DNA of 64,000 bases from Spirometra erinaceieuropaei (GCA_902702965.1 CACRXP010000038.1:1628137-1692136), one strand, 5' to 3'. Shown: positions 33,791 to 47,095, counted from the first letter of the stretch. Program-made: numbers and translations. Notes: generated by a model not told the origin, from the sequence alone.

Positions 33791-34299
33791 GCATCTTGGC
33801 GAATTCAGCATTCGTAGGAAACAACGAAGGCATTCGGTGACGTAGAGGTCAAGATCAGACTTTACCGCTCAATCTTGCCCAAAGAATTACATATTTTCGT
33901 TCTAACTGAGCAGATTTCGACGAGAGGATACACACTGCTGATAGAAGCGAACAGGCGAGTTCACACAGGCGAGGATACACATTCTTCTGTAGTTGAAACA
34001 CCATCGGTCGTTAAATTTTGAGATGGCGTACCTGGGATGATATTTTTGCTGAACACAGGCCCAAGCTTCTGCCAGGAGCTCTGAACCTATCACACTTCCT
34101 TACATCTGATTCTGTTTTCTGCCCCCTTATAACCTTTCTTGAGCTCGACAGTGGAGTCTCTCCGCCTGTGGAGACCCAGCGCATGGTCATTTCCAAAGCA
34201 GCCATTAGTCACTTTGTCTACTCTAGCTTAAAAAAACAGAGAATAGGATGAGGGATCAATAGGAGCGATGAGAAGAATTCCAGAAGGCAGTCCGGGAGG

Positions 34300-34690
34300 A
34301 TGAGACACGATCGTCCGAACGTTCCGGACCCTTTGTTGATTCCATAATCAGAGTCAGGATTAAATGAGGCAGTGTTTTGCGCAAGAGTCGTGCTAGCCAT
34401 CCCTGCAGTTGCTATGTCACTACATAACTATCGAAATTTACGACTCCCGCCCTCATCAAAGAAATATGTACATTGTGTGATAATTGCTTATTTGGTCACA
34501 GCCAAGTCATTATTTGCCGGAATTTTAACACTTTCGTGGGCCCTCGAACCATTTGGCTAACCGACACGGGTGCCAGAACCAGCGCTAACTCTCGCACTGC
34601 CCGGGTGGTTAATTACTCTGACCAGTCAAAGGCAAGACGTCATTGTGGTTGCTAATCGACTGAAAGCCAGAAAAGGATTCCTTTCTGTTG
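34300..34690 (-). mobile_element. Penelope-like element, heavily decayed (P7)
   Basis: The order of short matches (ccatccctgcagttgctatg, cgggtggttaattactctga, gttgctaatcgactgaaagc) follows the PLE 3' UTR and C-terminus on the minus strand. No readable protein remains. Confidence 0.45.
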
Positions 34691-34889
34691 GTCTATATGA
34701 CACCAAGAGTGTTTATTCCTAGTGACGTCGTCCTTTAACCATCTGTTTGTGTTGTCTCTGAGTGGTAGCAGATGTTACCTTGCAAGAGTTTTTCCTAAGA
34801 ACTGAAAACTAAGTAGTATTTTGACGTGCGTGTCTCAGTACTACGAATGACAGGACTGGCGAAAAACAACTTAAACAAAGCTTTTGGAC

Positions 34890-35450
34890 GAAGAATAAGA
34901 AGAGGAGGAGAAGGAGGAGGAGGAGGAGGAGGAAGAAGAAGAAGAAGAAGAATAGGAGAAGTAAAAGGAAGAAAAGGTGAAAGAAGAGGAAGAGGGGAAT
35001 AAAGAGGAAGAAGAAGAAGAAGAATAAGAATGAGAGGGAGAGGAAGAAGAGAAGGATGAAGAGGGGTCAGTGGCTGAATCTGGGATCGGGTGCACCTGAT
35101 GGTGTGAGTTTACCTTGGAACCTACTCTGAGGGGCAACTACAGAAACGTACAGTGAAAACACAGGGGATGCGACATTTATAGGATGCTATGCGCGTTACG
35201 CACCCACTAATGCTAGCAGCCCTGCAATCATCACGGATAGTCGTACTTGGGGAGATGATGGCTCGGTCATCCGCATACAAGTCCCTAATGATTGCGATTT
35301 CATCACTAGTGTCGGTGATGGTCGTGGTAATTACTCCGCCATTTGGCTCGCTAGTACTGACGCTGGAATCAGCCTCCATGCACACATTCCCCTCTGTCCA
35401 GTGTTGGCGCCCTGCAAGCGTTAAATAAGTTAATCCGATGTTTAGACTGA
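34890..35450 (-). mobile_element. Penelope-like element, decayed 3' end with GA-rich tail (P8)
   Basis: Bases 35160-35440 match the 3' UTR and C-terminal region of the other minus-strand PLEs (gcgacatttataggatgcta, gatgatggctcggtcatccg, gtaattactccgccatttgg). The adjacent GGA/GAA-rich block (34892-35060) is the reverse complement of an expanded TTC-type tail. Confidence 0.6.
34892..35060. repeat. GGA/GAA-rich microsatellite
   Basis: An impure purine array of GAA, GGA and GGAGAA units spans about 170 bp. The serine-rich minus-strand open frame here is only a reading of the array and is not a gene. Confidence 0.9.
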
Positions 35451-37146
35451 AACATTGCGCCTGCCGAATTAATGGAAGTAGTGAACACGCGTGGTACACC
35501 ATGACCGCTAAGGTGCGCAGATTTGAAGGCTGCTTAGCAGTTGTCCCCTGTCATCAGTAAATCTGTGAACGTGGAGTAGAAATAACAGGCTCATATCGTT
35601 TGCACGCGAGTGTTCTGCCTAATTTCTACTCGAGTGCAAGGTTGTTTTACTTTCAGCGAGTTCCGTAAGCCCGTACTGTCTTAGATCTTGTTCTAAACCT
35701 CCTGGCAGTCCGTTCGTTGCAATCGATGAGGGTGGCTCCTTTATCGAGAGCGCTCTGTGGCTTGCGCGTAGCCTGGACTTAATCCGGGGGGGCAGACTAT
35801 CGCAGCATCTGTCTTACTCTTTTTTTACTCACCCACAAGACCCCAGTGGCAAAACAATGTGAATGCACGGGGACGAGATCGGGCGCAGTGGAAAACAGTC
35901 CGTCTAGACTAGCCACACATGGTCCGTTATTCACCAGGCCTTCGCTTGGGCGACTCGGATCTTACAGACATGTGGCCATCTTTAAAAGGAGCCACTAAGT
36001 CTGGCTCTCAGTTCCCCAGTCAGTCATCCTATAAACGCAGAATTGATCACGAATGGAGCAAGGCGCCCCGTCAGTTGACAACCACCTCAAGCCACAACGC
36101 TTACCACATAGTGATAGGTTCAAGTCCGTCGGATTTATTGCCGTGAGGATGGTTTCCCCACTGTCGGCCTCAATACCTCTGCCCTCTCCCATGTCGACAG
36201 TCCCGGCCTACCAACTAGCTGTAGCATTAATGAGAAAAGAGAAGCTACTCGCCACGCTGCACACAGGGCTTACAGACCAGAGTTTGGGGCAGATGAAACG
36301 CCTGTTTTCTGTCCCAAAACTAGGCCATAGTTGGTAAACACAACCTGTCGGCGATTAAACTTGTTGTGGAAGTTAAATGCCATTGAGAATTGGCGAGGTC
36401 GATTGATTTCGCCGGTTGGCAACCGTCCCAACGCGCCATGGCAGATTAAGGTGTGTCGGATCCAATGTAACGAAAAATGCGTTGATGCGCCTTGTGGATC
36501 GGTTTCTCAAGGTCGGCTTCACCCCTCTTCCCTCGCCCATGCTTTGGTTCACTGTCCGAACCGATCAGAAATCTGATGCTGAGACTCAGTAGCCTGTTTA
36601 CGCGTGCCGCACACGACCTGCTCCCGCATCTTGTGCCGAGTCCAAACGGGAAAAGGAGGGCTCACATGAGGAAGAGTGCCATGGAGGTCAAAATTGGAAG
36701 GGCGGCATTGAACCCGATTCCCAGTCCACCGATCAGTCACTTAACGCATGAACAGGACTGACTGTGAGCCTATCAGCTGATTGGGTGGTTCAATTGGCTC
36801 CAGTGGCTGCCAGACTTGCGGACGTTGGTCTAACCGTGCCACACAAGACTGCTGCCCGCACGTGCCTGCAGTCCGTTTTTAAGTCTGAAACGGCCTCCGA
36901 CGTATGCTTATGCTCTACTGACCACTTGACGACATTGCAACAGCATGGTGATCACTTCAAAGGCTACCCGGATTTGGGGCTAGACTCTTTACTTCTATCC
37001 TCCGCAGTGTCTCTATGGATGACTGATAGAAAACTAAGTATGGTAAATAGGACGTAAATGTCCCCTCTGCATGTTCTCGTTCTCTGCAAATGCCTGAAAT
37101 GCCTTCGAGTCAAATGGGCAGTGCCTTCCTCTTCTACCCTTTTTAG

Positions 37147-37278
37147 AGGAAATCTGCGGAAACGGTGAACAGTAAACTGCAGAACATAAAGTCCGCATCA
37201 AATTTGCACAAACAGGATATTCCTCGTCCGTCGGATTTCAACTTTCGAGTGGTCCTTGGCAAGGGCAGTTTTGGAAAG
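37147..37278 (+). CDS. Conventional protein kinase C, hinge and glycine-loop exon
   Basis: This exon of 44 codons encodes the regulatory-to-catalytic hinge (V3) and the start of the kinase domain. The translation begins RKSAETVNSKLQNIKSASNL, then reads HKQDIPRPSDFNFRVVLGKG and SFGK. PxxxDFNFxxVLGKGSFGK is the family's N-lobe opening, with the GxGxxG nucleotide-binding loop. The acceptor is ccctttttag ending at 37146 and the donor is GTAAGT at 37279. Both borders are phase 0, matching the exons on either side. The hinge is short and ends in a basic/serine stretch, as in conventional PKCs. The exon would be invisible to a plain ORF scan because it is short and stops follow it. Confidence 0.95.
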
Positions 37279-38039
37279 GTAAGTTTCATCACTTTACTCC
37301 TATCAACTTGTGATCCAAGTCAGCTGTAAAAGAAGTCATTCTGGTCATGCAGCTTACACATCTGTCATGATTTTGTGATCGGAGAGCTTCTGTCTGGGGG
37401 GACACTGCAGACTTTTAAAACCTAAACAATGCATTGCTTCTGGAAAGTGCAGTTGCCCGCCAATACTCACCATTTTCTGCTGGCGTTCCTGTTTGATCAA
37501 AATGCTGCCTTGATTATTCCTGGAGGTCTAACGTGAGCTAGACTCCCTTGAAGATAATATTTGGTTTAAACTAGCTGTAGGATTTCAGGACGTATCTCTT
37601 TCTATAAGACTTTGTTGGATTTCGAGTTTTGATCGAAATTATAGGACGCATTAGGGTGTCCTTTCGGAAAAATATGTGGCATGGGAATCGTTTCTCATAT
37701 TTATTTAGGTAAAGCGTATTGCTGGGAAGTAGGCCACACGATCCGGCAATCTCCCCAGCTTCTGCTCTCGAAACCACTGGCGCTCAAGTTTTAAGGTGAT
37801 CTGATAGAACGTCTGGCTGATGTAAGAGTTCCAGTCAGCGAATCATTGGACAAAGGCCTATCCGAATCGTTAACCAGAAGATGTTCACGGGGCGTTATCT
37901 CTCGGTCCTGGATCTTGTAACAGGCACTGTATAATTGAGAGTCCATCCCTAAAACATTCGAAATGTAAACATTTTGGTGTTTTAATCCCAGATCTGGGGA
38001 GGACTCCACAGTAACACTAATACTGAATTCAAGAAAGCA

Positions 38040-38268
38040 GTATAGACTTGTGGGCGGGAGATGCAAGTCACCGAGGATCTCCACCTTTCACCTACAGAAT
38101 GATGACTTATATGCCTCAAGGATGCGGAGAACTTTGCGCATAGCCTCAGAAGAAACCCGAATGTATTTGCAGGAAGGTCAACGCCACCAAAAGGCCTTCT
38201 ACGACTGCCTAGCACATGGAACGACCCCATACCAAGTGGGGGCCGTCGTGTGGATGCGCAGTTCGGCA
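38040..38268 (+). pseudogene. Ty3/gypsy-type integrase C-terminal scrap
   Basis: Two frames join into a typical LTR-retrotransposon integrase end. Frame one (to about 38095) reads GREMQVTEDLHLSPTE then a stop. The other frame continues with DDLYASRMRRTLRIASEETR, YLQEGQRHQKAFYDCLAHGT and TPYQVGAVVWMR. The GRE...P block followed by ...RRQK-YYD...PYQVGD-VW is the conserved integrase tail. The frameshift near 38095 and the lack of any other pol sequence or LTR mark a dead fragment. Confidence 0.75.
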
Positions 38269-40583
38269 GCATCGTCGGGGGTACCCCTCCTTCGGTGGCG
38301 GGAGGACCCTGATTAGCTGTCGGTAGAATGTGGATCGTGTGCTGATGTATGTGCTTGAGAAATCTAGCTAGGTACTGATGACTGGCAGTTGTGCCTAAGA
38401 GCGCAGAAACAGAAAACGGTGATCAACTGAGCATGGATTGAGAAAAACAGAAATGTCTGTCAGGGGATCCGTTTCCTACTGGATTCCTTACTATTAAATC
38501 CCCGTTCTTTATCGGGCGTGTTGACACAGTGAACTCAAGACTTTTTCCATTTCGGCTAAAATGGACCTTGAGATGATGTTTTTTTCCTCAACAGCTTCCT
38601 AGGACTATATTTGAGGCGAAAACTGTTGGATTTTTTGCTCTTATGAAAGGACCGATTACGGTTATAAACGTGGGAGGAGAGGGGACGGCTTTATGACATG
38701 ATACGGCTACTGCATTAAGTCGGAATAGCCTTAAGTCTTATGCTATTTGTGTTATCCACGTTAAGTATTCTTAGCCTTCTTGATAGTGCGATAACATTTT
38801 TATCAATAATCGATAAAAGCCAACGGCTTGATCTACGTCCAAAGGAATGACAACCGCCCAATCGCCTGGGGGCCTTCGCATGGCTACACAATCGAAACAT
38901 AAAGATACTGTTTGTATCGAGTTCTAGTTATGAGGGATGGTTGGAATCCATATGATGCAGGATGACGTTTTCTGGGATGACATTAACAAAACAGTACATC
39001 CAGTAGCGGTCTATTATCAAGTGAACCAAAAAATGTTTCGTTAGACATGGTAACTTGGACCCCTGGTACTAGAGGTAGACTTGGACTGTTCACTCAAACA
39101 AGGACAACTGTAAAAAAAGTGAACTGACACAAAAGATTTTGCGCACGATTTCCAACTTACCCTGAGAACCTGTCTGCGGCCTCGGAAAGTCCCCGTGAGG
39201 ATCGAGATTCGATCGCCGAAAGAAGGAAGACAAGCCCGGGTAGTCATGGGCTAAAATCCATTTAGTACCTACTCCAACGTCCTAACGTTAGCTCTTACCC
39301 CAGCACTAACTCTCATAACCCTAATCTCACAATTTATCGCCGGACCTACCCAAGCGAATGCTTAAGATTTAAACGAAAAAAGGTCTTTCAGCGTGCATCT
39401 GCAAAACCTGAACTTCGTTCACAGCTATAGAAAATTTTGTCCCATATGTCATCTACTTAAATTCTCCTAACCCTTTTCAACCAATTACTGGCTACTAAAT
39501 GAAGAGCAAAAACACCCACGGAGACATATCCCATGCTCTGCTGAATAACCAGACTGTCTGGCAATTACCCCCCCCGCAACCCGCCACCGAGATCACGATT
39601 GGTGTGTGCTGTTTGGGGCATTTTCTGGACGAGAGTGAAAGCATGTGTTTTAGGGCTATTAGATAGCACACTTTTTTCTGAGGTAAACAGTCTGCATTGA
39701 CGGTAAGAGACCCGTTGAAAACAGCATGATCGACCTCAACAGACTGATCATAATGTTTATCCAGAACTAACCATCTTGTCCGAAAAACCGCTTGGAACAT
39801 CTCGGTCTCATAGAATCTCCTTCAGCCAAACTTAGTATGGCCAACCGGAGGGCGGTAACGCTTTAGAAAATTATGAGGGGCATGAAGACGAAAAAAGCAA
39901 AGATGCCTAATTTTAACTTCCGTTTCGATTATTATTGTTGTTTGTAAATCAGTTTCTAAAAAATAATTTTCAAAAATGGTTGCAAACTCCAGGGTTAGTG
40001 ACATCATTTTTTCAAGTTTGCCCCAGTATGAAGGATTTGTTCGTTGAAAGTTTATTACCAACAATGTAAAAATAACCACGTGTAAAGGTCACTGGACTTT
40101 AATTTTGTACCGAGAACAAGCACATAACACATTTATTCAAGTTTTGGATGGTAAGACGGCTTACAGATCATCCTTAAGTAGTGCTTTTCAATAGCCATAG
40201 GTACGGCATGTTTTAAAAAAGCCTCCTTATGAAAGATGAAGCCACCAAAACAAAATATTTTCTCGAGAGAATAGCCGCGGAACAAAACGCTATTAAAATA
40301 CACAACTTACTGGAGTCTTCAGTTTAGTTCAATTTTAATGAGGGAAACGTAGCTCTTCACCCTTGAACTCCCTATTTGTTTACAAGCAACTGAAAAATCT
40401 CAAAAACTGGAAAAGGTATCATAAAGGTACCAAATCATCGGAAAAGCGTCAACTCTGTACAGATAAACTGTCTCGAATGTTAATGGTATGAGCAGTAGTT
40501 CAGCAGCTGATTCGAGTTGATAGAAATAAATAAGATACCCGGTGACAAAAGTTGCATAGGTTCATGCCAGTAAGCGCAGGCGA

Positions 40584-40665
40584 CGGGTTGGAAACAATAA
40601 GAAATTTAATTCAAAATGTTACTTCGGGTTGGAGACAATAAGAAATTCAATTTAAAATGTTATTT
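40584..40665 (+). repeat. 41-bp tandem duplication
   Basis: Two adjacent 41-bp units (each starting cgggttgga and ending in aaaatgtta) differ at only a few positions. This is a local duplication in otherwise featureless intron. Confidence 0.85.
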
Positions 40666-43353
40666 CGGGCCTGCCTTGTTGTGCCCAATGTATGTTAAAA
40701 ACCATGATAAACCATTTCTGGTCCCCCGTATCAATTGATAAAGTCCGCATTCGTTTTGAAAGGGTAAATATATATTTGGAGCATATCACTGTCTCTAATA
40801 CCAGTTTCGCCACGCCGGCTGTTTTAATTCGCGACTCGATTTCAATAAGGTCGTGCGTTCAAGAAGTCAAACAACTTTATCCTGATAGACTCCGGCAAAA
40901 CACACTTCTAAGACTACTTATAGTAAGTGCGAGCGTATTGGATTTTTGTTGAGGAACAGCTTAATTAATGTAGTCGACTAACACTCAGCGCCTTCCAATT
41001 TTATGCTCATCGACAGCCCATTTCTCTGATTACCACCGAGTTCGTGAAAGCGTTACATGTGCCAATTGAAATCGCCTCTTTAAAAACAATATGATGGACA
41101 GTAATGGGTGCATATGCATAGCAACACTTTAGGCATCGTTTTATGCCCTTCGTGATAGTTTAATGGGATAAAATATTTCGAATGTTTTAGTCGCCGATAG
41201 AGTAGAAAATCCTATCTTTTTTCATGCCTTTTTCAATATCAGATTGATCAAGTTGCAGTTAATACTTTGCCTTCCCTCAGATCAACAGTTACGAAAATTC
41301 CTTTAATTCGTAAACGACGATTTAGAGCTGACGTCAAGCTTAACTGCGCTCCTTCGCCATGTAGTAACTACAATTGTCCGTGGTTGCGTGTTCTTAAGCT
41401 TTGATTACAAGGCGGAGATTTAGACTTATATATCAGATGGTTTCCTTTTTGGCCAAAAAAGGGAAAAGCCTGCTGCGTACTGATGGCCGACTGAAATTTC
41501 GAAACACACCGACTGTTTATTGTCCGAATCACAGCCTGATTTTCTATGCATTCGCGACGCGGCGTCCACTGCCACATTAAATGTTCCCTTAAGGCGAAAC
41601 AAATGCCCAGTAGCCGTAATCTATCATAACTTACTGTCCTCTGTCAAATCACGATTCGTATCAAAGACTATTATAGCGCAAGATAACGTCGGTGCGACTT
41701 TGACCAGACAGGCGACGCACACAGTAAGCAGACCCTAGCACGATTAAACCACCCCTTTCTGCGCCCTCTACTTCCTGTGTTCTTGACGATACATCCATCA
41801 TGGAAGGACTAGGTAAAGCTTGATTTAAGCTACCATTACTGTAAAATAACTTTCGGCACACACCTTTAATCTAAATAAGGAAAAATCATGAATATTTTCC
41901 GGAAAAACGAGTTCCTAGGTTATTTCATAAAGGTCCGAGGCGTTAATGTCAGGCGTTTCAAAGCTTTGACTTGAAGTGAACAAAACCAGCTATCTGAAAA
42001 GTAGCCGATTTCGGTTGTCACTCGCGAAATGCGAGAAATCGACTTCTGAACCAGGAACTGCATTCATTTGCGAAAGGGATATAGTTCGCCGGAAGGGATT
42101 TATTGAAATGCTGCAATGGAAGTGATGACTTAAGTCTGCCGAACATCAGCTGAGACAGGGGTCAGATGTGGTTATATTGCCCAGTCTGAAATAAACAAAT
42201 CCCAGCCAAAGTCTGGGACCGGTGGTAATTGGAGTTTTTACAGGTGGGGCCGAGGAACGCAAAGACGGCGAGGTCAAGTAGTTGTATGCAAAATAAAAAC
42301 TATCGGGGATGCGCGGCTGTACTTTGATTTGTTGAGAAATAGTTACCCTAAACCCAACCCCAACAGCATTGTGCCCATCAGGTGGGGCCACATAACTACA
42401 TCTTAGAAAAAGGGGGAAAATGCATCAGCTGTAGGCCGGCTATCTCAGTTAATCCTTTTAGAACTTTTTGTCGAGTTACTTCATTTAGCACTTTAAAAGT
42501 GGTGAGCCGACCAAGCTCTCTGTAAGGTCAGCAGTTCAATAAATATCTTCCGGTGAGCCGTTTCTTTCTCTCTCTCAAATCATCACCCAGGATCTCTCAA
42601 CTGTGCCAACTTCACTCATTTGACACTGCAACTTCAGTGAGACGAAAAAAATCGCCTCGAAGCACCAAATCCCTCCAACTTCTGGGGCTCTGAAATGCAC
42701 TCCAGTGGCTGCCTCGATTTCTGAGCTCATGACAGAGGTGATTTTCAGACGAATTGAGTAACCAGTCTTCCAATGGCATACAAATACATTTTGGGTTTAG
42801 CACGCCGGTAGTACTTTCGTTGACATTGAATGAGACGGGCTATTTGCACCCGACGATGTTCTTGACACTCCACTCCTGAATATATGCTTCGCGATACGGA
42901 GAAGGAGGAGATCAACTAGATGAGTAAATATTTATCACACCCATCGCCAACGCTGTGGATGAAATCATGGCCGGTGACGTGTTGAGTTCGAACGACCGTG
43001 CTGTCACCGCAATGACAAATGCGCAGACCTGTAATTATCTCGTATGTGTTGCTGAATGACAACCGCATCCTGTTACTGCCACACTTCCTGTGTGTCCGCA
43101 ACACATGAACGTGGCCCGGATGGCTGAAGAACGGAACCAGTCTGACTCACGGCATGCGTTTACGGGGCAGCGCAGAGTCCGCTAAAGTCCAAAACTACTG
43201 TAGTGCATGTGTGTGTGTGGCACACCGCGTTCAGTCTCATCACCCGGCCCATTGACAGGCCCGAACAGTCGACTGATTCTCTGGAGGTGGCAGAAGGACT
43301 GAGAACGACGTCGGAAAATCTAATGCGCCCGAATTTATCACGGCACTCTAATA

Positions 43354-44340
43354 CAGTAGGTGGGCTAACACATGAAATGTCGACCAAAATTTCGAAATAC
43401 GTTTTCGTTTCAAAAAGATGAATTATGCAGGGTTGTCAAAACTAGTCAGCCTGCAACATAATTCTATAATATTTCAGTTACCTCAGGATGCGGGCTTTCG
43501 AACGAAATTTTTTCCGACTGCAGGCAGAAACTACACACTGTAAAAAACGACTACTTAAGTGGCGTGAATTTTTCTCTTTCATTTTCGATGCCCCTAAAAG
43601 TCCAATTATATTTCATGGAAAGCATGCATAAAAATATTCTTTTGCCCATTCGGTAGATAATTACGTCTTCTTCCAATTTTATACTCAAAGGAAAGGTATA
43701 CTTCGGTTTTCAAAAAGTCTTCCAATTCCCGAATAATTTTGAACCCGCTCCGCCGTTACACTTGGATTAAGGTTTTCCAAACTACGAGCCGTATATTTTC
43801 CGCGTACGGAAGGCTACATTTTCTCTACGCTAATAAAGGGGGACCATAAAGAGTTCATAAAATTTAGCGTTGAATTTGATCCATCTTTTTAACTTTACAA
43901 GATACATTGGCAAATGAAGAGATATGACGATTTATGAAGGGCTATTTCACAGTAATCAAAAGTCCTACAATTAGAAACTCTTTTAAAACCGAATCATACC
44001 CTTCCATTGAGTATAAAATTGGAAGAAGACGTAATTTTCTGCCGAATGAGCAAAAGGTTGAATATTTTTATGCCTGTTTTCCATGAAATATAAATGGACT
44101 TTTAGGGGCATCGAAGATCAATAAGAACACATGCTATTTAAGTATTCATTTCTTACAGAGTGTAGTTTTTGCATGCAGCCGGAATGAAGTTCATTCGAAG
44201 CCGGCATCCAGAGATAACTGAAATATTATTGAATTATGTTGCAGGCTGACTAGCTTGTCAACCCTACTTAATTAATCTTTTCGAAACGAAAGCGCATTTC
44301 GGAATTTCGGTTGACAATTCATGAGTTAGCCCACATACTG
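43354..44340 (+). mobile_element. M1 foldback element, full copy (best-preserved ends)
   Basis: A TA dinucleotide lies on both sides. The element starts cagtaggtgggctaacacat and ends gttagcccacatactg. At 987 bp, with both arms of about 365 bp complementary and an intact core, it is the best reference copy in the window for this family. It carries no transposase frame. Confidence 0.88.
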
Positions 44341-44399
44341 TATGTGAGATTGGAGTCGCTTTTGTGTTGAAGCGGGATGAGTATACTAGGAACCAGGCC

Positions 44400-44760
44400 G
44401 TGTGCAGCATGCGTGAACGAGTCGTTAGCTTCGTCAATCACTGTCTCTTCGTGCCACACGCAGGTCTTGTTGACATCGGAGCAAGGTGCGCGTGGGCGGG
44501 GGAGACCGCGAAGCAGATGCCCCAAAAGTCTTCCTTACTAAAATCTAGTTGACGCGCAAGTCCCGGGTGCTGCGTTTGCTCCGTTGGGCACTCAGTGGAC
44601 GTCGTTGATTGTGACGGTCGGACTATCTAACTGGTGGCGGGAAGTCGCGGCTGTTTGTTGCACTCCAGGCCGGTGGGGCGGCATGCTCATCTTCAGGGGG
44701 CTGCGACTTATGATCCGGCCTGCCGCCCCCTCAATATTCATGCCCACTCAAAAACTGGCC
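44400..44760 (+). repeat. Family C-related fragments
   Basis: The sequences tgacgcgcaagtcccgggtg and ggacgtcgttgattgtgacg, and then gccggtggggcggcatgctc with ggcctgccgccccctcaata, resemble parts of family C. The match is patchy. Confidence 0.4.
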
Positions 44761-46179
44761 TAGTCTTCTAGTCTAGCCGAGGTAGTTGCATTGCTAATAA
44801 CTGCATCAGATACAGCCAACAACTTCTGAGCCATTGTGTCGGCTTCATCGTTTGTGTCAGCATTTTGCATTGGACGTACGTGCGATCTTGGTAGGTGAGT
44901 GCTTGCCAGGGTGTGAGTTCCTTACGATTCACTTTCATCCTGTTTTGCGAGTAGCCGTCTGTCTCGAATACCTATCGAATTCATCACAGCCATTTAACAG
45001 TGCTGAGAGAGTGCCGTCGCAGCTGACTGGGTGATTCCTATTTAAAAAGCCCTCTGCTTGATGTCCGTTGCTTTTTTTGAACATCCTAACCTTTGGGACG
45101 CCTAAGAACTCCGGAAGAGACGAGAACGCCAAGAAAGGCTGACGAGTTTCTCAATCGCAAATCGAAGCCTTATCTAAAGGTCAACATCTAATCTCCTTTG
45201 AGGACGACAATGATACCACTTAAAAATGAGCCAGCAAAATTCATGTGGGCCTTCGTAACATCGGTGACTCGGGTGCTTTGAAAATGTAGTCAGCAAAGCA
45301 CCCAGGGCGTGGTGAGCCTCAATCTATTCTGTTTCGGGCTTCCCTTCTCTTGCATGGTTGCTAATTAAAATAAATTAAAATGAATCAAAATAAATTTTAA
45401 TTATGCAAGAATTTTAAAGTACTTATTGCTGGAGGTGTAAATTTGACAAGTGAAGTAAAACAGATTTGCCAGCGGTTAGATTAACAGGCAGTATTTGTTG
45501 CCGATGATTTTTAACTCGTGGTCACTCAATACGCCCCATTAATTTTTTTGTAACCCTTCCGGTCTGAAGTTGGGTTTCAATTCTGCCAACCGTTAATTTA
45601 GACCGGAAGTAGCCGTAGAGCTGAAAAGCATGTTGAAGCAAGAGGTGGGAGATTTAAGTAATATTTCCCTGGTTTTAACGAGACCGCGGGCAACGTTCAG
45701 TCGTCTCTGAAATTTAATTTGTCTTAGGGGAGCAGTTTGGATAATTGTACTGCTTCTCCTAATCATATCCTTGGAAAATAGGCCTTGCAACAAATGAAAC
45801 AGGACAAACTGTATAAAACAAAGACAGCACTTGTACAGAAGCAGATCCTACAAAAATTTGTGAAACAAATCCAATCAGAGAGGGAACGGTTATTTCGAAT
45901 GAGTTTACCAGATCGGCATGTTGATAAATCGTATCATCTAATCTAGGTTTAACATTGTACCAAAAACACTTACTTGACTTTCAAAACTCTATAGTCCTAT
46001 ATGTGTGAATACTTTTCGACATGATACTTGAATACCCATCCAGGTAATTTAAAGAAAATGTGCACGTGTCCATATGATTCAAATGCATTCCACATCCGGC
46101 CGTCCATGAAACCCATCAGGTCTTTCATGGGCTACTGTCAAATGTCGATGAACTGTCCCATTAAACACTAACTGGAATT

Positions 46180-47095
46180 CGTAAATATGAGCTCAGTTTG
46201 AAAGGACTACTTAGAAGGGATTTTAATACTGAGTAGCTTGCAGGATAGCTGAGAGATTTCGATGCAAGCAAGGAAAGATTTCGGTTAGACCAGAATGCTG
46301 GCTTCTGGACGCGCGCCCATCCAGCGGCCTATAAAAACAACACGAGCTGAAAATAACTGCTTAAGTAACATTATTTTTTCGTCAATGTTAGCGCCCTTAA
46401 AACAAAAAGTACACTTTATGGTAAGCATGAAAAAATTTCCACTCGAATATTCACTTCGTGGCAAGATAGACCCTTTAACATTTTGCACTGGGCGAACCGA
46501 TATCATTCGGTTTAAAAAATTGCAATTATGAAATTTTTCTAAGGGCTTTGAATGTCTGTTCAAATACCCCGCATCTGTCTACCTATTATTGCTTCTTATG
46601 AAGCATACAACGCGATTCGTATCCAGTAAAAATGTTATGGGACATATATGATGCGCGCACAATATCATAGAGGGATATATGACTTTCCTTGCATGCAAAC
46701 CATGAATATTGTAGTTTATAAACCCTAAACACACTTTCAGTGACAAGTCGGGTGCAGAATATTTCGGATGTTGAAAAACAACTTTTTTAACAAAGAGCGG
46801 TACCCTTTTTCGAGTACAAAATTTAAAGAAGATGTGGTTTTCTACCAAAACACCACAAAGAGTTAGGTTTCTGCGCAAATCTCAATAAAATATGAAAATA
46901 TGCCACTTAAGTAGACATTTTTATAGTATTTTTTCAAGCGGTCGCAAAGAAACGCATTCGAAAGCCTGCATCCTGCCTTCGCTGAAATATCCTGGGACTT
47001 CGAAGCGCGAAAATAATTACCACAGCCACACCTAAATAATCGAAAACGCGCTTCAGAATTTCGGCTAACGTCTCACGAGTCACGTTATATACTGC
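46180..47095. mobile_element. M1-related element, strongly decayed
   Basis: Scattered landmarks of the family are in order: gcttaagtaacattattttt, gttagcgcccttaaaac, a core piece, then acgcgcttcagaatttcggc and cgagtcacgttatatactg. Divergence is much higher than in other copies, so it is an older insertion or a distant subfamily. Confidence 0.6.

Larger units (their letters stand above)
31975..37146 (+). other. 5.2 kb intron between C2 and hinge exons
   Basis: The intron starts GTAGGT and ends ttttag. It contains a family C repeat (32385-32790), two M2 pieces (32845-33260), three PLE fragments on the minus strand (33260-35450) and a long GA-rich microsatellite (34892-35060). From about 35450 to 37140 I recognise no gene and no repeat. 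Open frames there are short and resemble no family I know. Confidence 0.8.

Noticed and set aside
34871..35137. Serine-rich open frame on the minus strand
   Set aside because: It is a translation of the GGA/GAA microsatellite.
36331..36761. Overlapping frames of about 80-90 codons on both strands
   Set aside because: No motif, no repeat identity and no splice signals in register, so they are not supported as genes.
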